From positions 1-64,000 of the forward strand of contig ARYC01000367.1 in NCBI GenBank assembly GCA_000711775.1: a stretch of 64,000 nt of DNA, given 5' to 3'. Both the position numbers and the translations under genes were made by a program. The notes under the pieces were generated by a model. That model ran no database searches, was not told where the DNA came from, and saw only the letters and a list, made by a program, of their open reading frames with translations. This DNA comes from Oxytricha trifallax (Eukaryota > Ciliophora > Spirotrichea > Sporadotrichida > Oxytrichidae). Below are positions 53,301-62,300 of this stretch, piece after piece; the first letter of the stretch is position 1, and each line of letters starts with the position of its first letter.

Positions 53301-56300
53301 CAGGAAAATTAAATGATAGCACATTAATTGTATTTTTTGCATGTTAAATTTAAATATCTAAATTTAATTATAAAGTCTTCTTATAATTCTTTGGGACTTA
53401 ATTTTTTAAATGTTTTGGTACCAATATAGTTTTAATTATTTAGTGCATGTTTCAAATTAAATTTTGAACCAGATTGAATCTTTTCCATTAAAAACTCCTT
53501 GGATTAAAAGAAGGTACTAATTAAGTTTTGGTACTATTAAATTGGTATTAAATGAAACTAAACGGAATTAGTATCAGTACTAATTAATTTTAAACAAATT
53601 TAGTACTAATATAATTTAATAGGTTAAATTAGAGATCCATCTCTGATATTTGTTTAAATTTTTTCAAACTTTCTCCATTTATCTTTACAGGGTTAACGTC
53701 CTATAAACTCATATTTCATGGTCTAAAATTTTATTGACATTATTATAAATAAAAAAATTACCAAATTTTAAGTTCAATCTCCATTTTAAATTCAAAAATA
53801 AAACAGGACAAAATTGGAGATATCAAACAGCTTAAAGTCCCCCATTTTATGATTAATTTTATTTTCCATCTTGCAAAAGTACTAAACTCTTTTATACTAC
53901 ACAAAAATATATTGATAATGAACGCAAGCTAAAAGAAATTTAAGCATTAAATCTAATTTTGTAATACTTTCTAATTAAATTTTATAAATATTTGTGCATA
54001 AATGACAAATTTTTTCAAATGAAGTACTTATTTAACTCATAAAAATGATCAGATAAAGTGATAACTTATTAAAGATTTGAAAGGAAAAAAATAATGTAAA
54101 TCAAACTTATATAATTTTAAATAAAAATGCGATAATCTATATGTAGATATGAGAACATATAAGTTGGGTATACAAAAGTTGATCTTTAAAACCTTCATAT
54201 TTCATGACTAAAGTGAAAGAGATACTTCCGAACTAAAATAAACCCTTATCCTCAACATTACCCTAATCATATAAACAAATATAAATTACTGAAGAGATTT
54301 TGATTGATTATTGAAGTTTTTCAATAATTAAATTAAATTGAGGTATAGAATGTTTAAGTCAAAATTTTGGTGTGAGTGGAGAAATACAAATATATTTAGA
54401 ACAAATATAATTAGAAATCTAAAAAAAAGCTATATCAATTTATTTCAAATTTTTGCAGTCTTCTCCTTTTTGTTATTAAAAAATCTCATTATTATTCTTG
54501 AAAGAGTAAGAGATCTTTTATAGTTTATATCCCCTGATTTTAAGATCTTGCATAATTTTTTCAATACTAATGAAAGCCAATGAATTTGCTTGAGACTTTA
54601 AACAAATAAAATAAAAGTATTTATTTTAAGTTTTTAATTGAATAAACATATTATGACCATAAATAGTCATCTATCATTAATTTATTAAAATAAGTTTTAT
54701 CATTTAATTTCACATATTTTTATTATAAATTCGATGCGTTCTTATAAATCTATAATAAAATCTAACTTCACATATCAATTTTATGATACTATATTTTGAG
54801 TGTGTAAATTTCATAATTCATTTTAATTTAATCAGTTTTTCTCTAAAAAGCGAATCTAAATTTAATACTTATATTTTTATTGTTTTAAATACCAAACTTT
54901 AATACAACTTATGAATATTATTTGGGAAACATATCTTTAGAAATATAATTTCCAGAATGTGAATACAATTAAAGCTGTACTGACACAGTTTTCACTTATA
55001 GTGTATTAACACAGGATTTAAAGAGTTTGCCAGCTACTATTTTTAAGTTTATACCCTCAACAAGGAAGTTATATGTTTAATCAATCAATAAAACAGTTGC
55101 AGGCATATATGATCTGATTTATAAATGCAGTGTATAAGATGGTTTTTCTAATATTTGAGAAATTAAAACTAATGCTAAGAAATTTAATGAAAGTTTTTTT
55201 AAAAATCTTAAATGAAACTTAAATAGACTTTTCTTATAAAATGTTAAAAATTACAATGTAATTAGAATGAAATTAAAGTTTTACGAAGGATTTAAGCCTA
55301 AATTTTTAAAAAAATATTTCTTCATTTAATGAAACCTTCATTTAAAACATGGTTATAAAATAAATGAGATAAAGTTTTTAATAACTATTCCTTTAAATAA
55401 TAATCAAAGCTTTACTATAAATATAAAATGGGATGGTAGAGATTTAGATCCGAAACCTAATACTAGTACAAATACAAATACAAGTACGAGTTTATATTTG
55501 CCAAATTATGCTCCCTAATTTTATGAGAAGCCAAGGGATATTGTAATAATTGCTGGTGCACAAGCCTCCCTTACACTGCCTGACTATTATGACCCTAATC
55601 CAAATGATAAAGTTACAGTCAAATTTGAAACACCTGAAAGATATAAGCAATACTTTAGACTGTAAAATCAAAATACCATAGTAAATTCCCATTTATAAAT
55701 ATATAATAAAATAATTATAATGTAAAATAATAAATTAAAATTCTTAATTCTTGACTGTTAAACTTTATTCAAAATATCAATACCTATCTTAACGGTAATT
55801 TAATTTTTCATAATATAATTAATTTATCAATATTTTTTTCATAAATGTTTAGAATTTACTTAAGTCTATTCAAAATATTTTTTATAAGAAAGTTAGGAAT
55901 ATATTTAATGATGATGAAGAAAAGACAGTTGTATAAAAAATATATTGATTTATTGAAAAATGAAAAATTAATGTATTAAAATTATTTGAAAGAAACATAT
56001 TTTATAATTTATTTAATAACTAATTATTTAAATAGTTAATAACTAAGGCAAGGCGTTAAGATAATTTTAATTAGAATATATTCAAAGTAGAAGCTAATTA
56101 TTATTTAAACAGTTTATTATGTAGTTGTTTATTATTTTCTTTATTAAAAATGGCATTCTCGAATATCACAGATGAAGTAGATCCATGATGTGCATGAATC
56201 TCTTGGATAAACTATTATCTTATCATTGGCAAATTTGTTTGACTTTAGCTTTACTTATTTGTAGTCTGACTGAAGTGTTCTGATCTGTGAACCAGGACAT

Positions 56301-59300
56301 GTATATGTAGCCATCCTATATAGGCTAAAGGGCATGGACCTTGCATGTAGTCGGGATTGAATCAGGCATTCTCTGATGCAGTTTGGTGTCCATACCCAAC
56401 TCTACCTGGATCACGGATCTAACAAATAATATAAGCTATATAAAATGTTTTAAGAGTCAAATATTTTTAGCATAAAAGATGACTTATAAGAAGAAAGTAC
56501 TTTTTTTTATATTTTAGAAACTAATTTTTTCAAAAATATATTAACTTGTAAAATTAAATTGTGATTCACTTTATTTGATGCTGGATTTCCTGAGCTTGGT
56601 GATTAATATTTAATAATTACTTTAAAAGATAACAACCCTACAAACCCAAAAGAATCTAAATACTTAATTAAAGCCACTTTCATCTAAAATGATAACTTTG
56701 AAATGGAAAACAGTAATGTCATAAATGTAAGCATAGACAATTCAACTCAATAGATTTATGCTTTTGCCAATTATAAGTAAATAAGTACTGCTCCAACCAA
56801 GAACCCCCCCGACTTCTTCCAGGCCGAAAACTAACTCCTCTTTAGCACTTATTAGATCTCCTAATACCCCAAAAATATTCTTATTTATTAGAAAATTTTG
56901 TTTCTCAATGTTTAGATTTCTTTTTTATGACATCTAGATTTCATAATAATTTTTAACATAAAATGTATAATTTTTTTAAAAAAATTTAATTATCCAATAG
57001 AATATGGGTACTAATCATTTAATTTTTTGTATTTAACAACTTTCAGCCTTTTTATTTACATGTTTCCATAAAAAATTAAATAATAATAAATTTATTTTGG
57101 TCTTGATAAAAATTGATGAGCCAACAAACTCATGCAACTATATTTTTTTTATAAAGTTGGGGGCCATTTCTAAACATAAGCGACAATATTTAAACCAAAG
57201 ATAGTTTTTTATAGTTTAAATGAGTTGTCGTACTTTTTCCGGTTCAAATTATGGTCGGAAACACGAAGAAACTATTTTTATTTAAAGAGATTTCTATATA
57301 GTGTTGAAAACACATAAATATAGTCTCAGTTTTATTTTAAAAATACATATATTTTTTTCTTCATAATTTTTCGTTCAATTTATACAATTTCAAATTATTT
57401 AACTTATTCAAATTCTTGTTTATAAGGTTTCTTACAAGATATTATAAGAAAGTAAAAGCATATTTTTAAAATAAGTATTTTACATACAAACAATTTATTT
57501 GTGTAAAATAAGTCATTAACAAGAATTTGAATAAGTCACATAGTTTAGAATTGTAAAATTGAACAAAAAATTATTTAAAAAAAAAAATATATGTATTTTT
57601 ATATTAAAACTGAGACTATATTTGCGTGTTTTCATCACTATAAAGAAATCTCTTTAAATAAAAATATTTTCTTCGTGTTTTCCAACCCTAATTTTACACG
57701 GAAAAAGTGGCAAACTTATTTATACAATAAAACTAACTGGTTCCAATATTGTCGCTTAGATTCAGAAATGGCCCCCTTCAAAAAATTGTAATCACTTCAT
57801 TTGAAATAATTTCAAAAAGTAGGCTGATTAATTTTTTATAATATTTTTTCTCCAATTTTCATATAACATTTTTATCATCCTTATCTTATAGCAATATTTT
57901 GCTATAATAAAATTAATATGAAAGGATATTAAAATAAAACCTGTTTTAAATATAACAATAAAATTCATTTGATTGTCTTTAAATAAATAAAGTTGTTAAT
58001 TAAATTAAAAGTAGTCTCTTTGATTGCTGATTCATATTTATTTAAAACACAATATATTTAATTTTTCGTTCATATTAATTTATCAATTGCTAATAATTGC
58101 TATTATGATGTTAATAATAAATACAAAGGAAATCTGAAGAAAAATATAATATAGAAATTAATGAGACTACTTTTGAAATTATTAGGAATAAAGTAGAATA
58201 ATATGACTCGAATTGTTTGAAATAATTTTTGTGGGAGTTTGTTGGTTGATAATATTATCGTTCTAATTTTATTTAGACAAATAAAGTAGATGATTAATTA
58301 ATTTCTATATAAAAGTATGCGAGAAAAAATAGTAGACAGAAGTAAAAAAAGTTGTTCAATACCAAAATTAAAATGAGAATGGTATTTTATAGGTTGGGAA
58401 ATTTTTTATCAAAAAAATGATATATTTTATACATAAATAAGAGTCGATCCAAAGAAGGAAAAAGATTAAAACCTCGATAATCAAATTTCCATATGAATAG
58501 GGAATCTTTTTGGGGTTTGAGGGGAGGTCTATTAAGGGTGGGAGAGGAGTTCTCGGTTTGAACAAAGTATAAATAAAGTCACACCGACGGGGTTAATTGT
58601 TTTGAAATTTGAAAAGAGTATTAATATTACAAATCTAACTTATGCATAAGAACTTATCAAGAAGTCTTTAAAATTAGACTTTTTAGATTAAAACATCCAG
58701 TTTAAATGGGAAATTATTGATATATAATCAAATAAAATATCAATTCAAGTTTATTTTAGCAATCCACTAATGATATCTTCATCATAAGACAAGACTCAGC
58801 TAAATATAGTAGTAGTAGATCCAAACGTTTTTATGAATCTAAACACTAATCAATCTATGATTTTAAGTTGGAAAATCATCAGATTTGCTTTCATCTAAAA
58901 ACGTAAGGTCTATAAAGATTAAGGTAAATCTAAAAAGAACTTTTGAGATTTTGAGGTGCCGTCAACTTAAAGAATAGTTGTCCTCCTCCACATTTTCTTA
59001 TTTAATACTTGCATCTCTTGTTTTGTAATATTCTATAAAAAACTTATGTTCTTGTAGGACTTTATAATTTTAGCTAGAATTGAGCTTAATGAATGCCTCC
59101 TCAGATTAGCCTCCAAGATAATGAATATTTCTTATTAATGTCAAAATTCTTCAACTCTACTCTCTCCTCTCTTCTAATAACAAGAGTAACAACTTAAATA
59201 GCTATTTCTTAATCATTGTAAACAATTTAATCTTCAAATATTTTGTTTTTTTATAATAAATTTCTAATGTTTTTAATTTATTTATTCTCTATTATTTTTA

Positions 59301-62300
59301 TAATTAATATTACTATTATTTAATTTGAGCTTCAAAAATGATAGTAAATCTTAAGGATTATTAAAAACTTTTTAAATAAAAATTTTAATATTTACAATAA
59401 GATTAATTGGGCAACTAAATAGATTAATTATACTTTTTTTAGCTTTAATATTCAATGTATCTTTTCTTCTTTCTTTTTATACTTTTAATTTCATACTAAA
59501 ACAGATATATCATGAAAAGCTTTTTTCATTCTTCAAAATAATATTATTGATGATTTTCTTATGAATAATATTTTGAAAAGTTTAATTAATTAAATATTAC
59601 AAAGAGGTTAGGCTATTTAATGTGGGGACTCATTAACAGTTAATAGATAATATCACATACACCTTTGCTCAATATAGTTATTCCATCTAACTTATATTAC
59701 TTTTATCAACTAGTAGTTGGAACTCTTAAGTTTGATTTCTTATTTTCAGATTAACTAATAAGAGATACTTTTAACTTAGAAGACTCTTATCAATCATACT
59801 CTTAGGATTTTGATAATTTTGGATACACTTCTAGTCAAGCAATTTAAAACATTGGATTTAATATATATTTATTGATTCTCTCGCCTGTTTTAATATTTCT
59901 TAGCTTATGCCTAACATCAGTTTCAAAGATATTTTATAAGTAAGATTTCATTATTATAATTGTTAATCTAGGTTGACAAGACCAGCTTAATTTTTAAGCA
60001 GATTAATGATTTTCAAATTTCCTCTAAGGCTCTTGATAGAATCCTATATTAACATACTATTGAGTGCTTGCATCAATTTTCATTTCTTAAGCTTTGGGAA
60101 TAATGGCGGGGAGGATTTTTCATCAATTTTATCTTTTATTTTGCTGGTAAGCATCTTTCTTAACTAAAGTTTAATATTTAGATGGTATCAGTACCCGTCC
60201 CATTTGTTTCAGGTGTGTATTTGTATAAAGCCAAGAGATTAACAAAGCAAAGTTCCATTTCTTGTTTTTATCAAGATTTAAAAACTAATAAGTCATCCCT
60301 GATGTTTTATTCCCTATTTTTTATAAGGAGAGCTATTTTTGTGCTAAACATGCTATTCTTATAAAATTATCCATTTTTATAAATACTAATGTTCAAACTC
60401 TAAGCTTATGTGTAACTAGCATACTTGATTACTGTAATGCCTTTTAATAGTTAAAAGCTCAATATAATGGAGATAATTAGTAAAAATAAGAATTTAATAT
60501 GAAGTTTAAACTACTTATAATTATTAATCACAGTAAAAATTAAGTCGAACAAATAATGCTTAAATTTAAAAGTTTTAATTTTAAATTTTCTTTTTACTTT
60601 ATCTTAAAATTTTTAATATTTAAGCAAACAAATTAACACAATAAAATTTCGTTATTTAAATTTGAATATTTTTAAGCTTCTGAATTCTGAAAAAATTAAA
60701 AAATTATTAATTAAAAAAAAAATAAAAATATTAGTCCATTTACTCCTATCTCACATAATAAAATTTGAATTTAAAATAATTCAATCGAAGTTCTTTTTTA
60801 ATTAATTAATTTTTATTTGCTTGTTTAACTTATTATTTTACTTAATGAATGAAATATTATTACTCAAGTCGAATTAATAGTAATTTAAATAATTATTTAA
60901 CTAAATTTAAATGATTGAATCAATTGATTAGAATTATTAAGTTATTTATGTGACATTTTATTTTCTTAAATAACTTTAAAATAACGTCTTCTTAAAATTT
61001 CTTATCGTTAATATTAAATGATAAAAAATATTCCAAGATTTAGTTTTATTTTGGAAATAAGATACACTCAAATTTAGAATTTAATTTTTTATTAGTTTTC
61101 TAAAATAATATTTTAATACATTAAATTTGATAGTCAGTTTATCAATAACTGAAAAGAGAAAAATATACTCGTCGCTTAAATGATTCTAAAATATTAAAAA
61201 TAATCTACTACAGAATTAATTTATTTCACTTTAAGCATATAGAATAAATATTTAATATGATTTTAATATTAAATATAAAAAGTTTAATTCCTAAAACAAT
61301 TATAATCCTAAAATATTTGCAATAGTAACCGTATATTCAGAATGCTTGATTTATTTTACTGACTTTATATAAGATCCTGAATTAAAATACAACATTTTAA
61401 ACTTAAATAACTAAAATTAAAAGTATCATTAATAAAATTATATCTATAAAAGTTATTTGTACCTAAAAAGAAATATTGAAATAGTTAAAATCTAAGATAA
61501 TAAATAAAAATTAATATTTTTAATTTATAAAAAGAATTAAGTATTAAAAATGAAATTTACAAAAATAAATAATAAAAAAAATTATCGACTATGACTTTTA
61601 AATGTTTAGGCTTAAATAAAGTATAAAATATTTCATATGATTAAGACTTAAAAATTTATATTTACTCCATAATAACTTTGTGACTTTTAGCACTAAAACA
61701 TAAAATTAATATTTAAAAATTCAAGTATATTTAATGTTTTAAAAAATATCAAACAAAAACGACAGAATTTATTATTTTAGAATTAATATTGGATGGATTA
61801 TGTTGTTGCTTAAAAAAAATTAAGTGATTTGAGAGGGAGTCTAAATAATTAATAAAAATTTTAATCATTAAATTTATAGTTAATATACATTAATATTTCC
61901 TTATTTAGCTCATTATACGATTTTACTTTTTAAAAGTAATCATAACTTCTAGAGCTAAAACAAGATTCGTGCTCAATCAATTAATTATCTTCGTTGCATC
62001 AAAATAAGTCAAGATTTACATTTATTATCTAGATTCTCATTCATATCTTGGTTTAAGACTAGTGTTCTAAAGATTTAGAGCTTTATCAGAACAACAGTCT
62101 ATATGAGATATTTAGATGCAGGACCTATATCCTGAATTATTTTGTTACTACGAAGATATCTGAATTATTTGATCACGAAATTCTTTATGATCACAATAAG
62201 TAATGATGTTTTAATAAGATGAGCTAATTAAGACAGAATAACTATAAATTAACTATATATTTAATGAATAAAATCTTTTTAAATTATTTATAGTCCCTCA

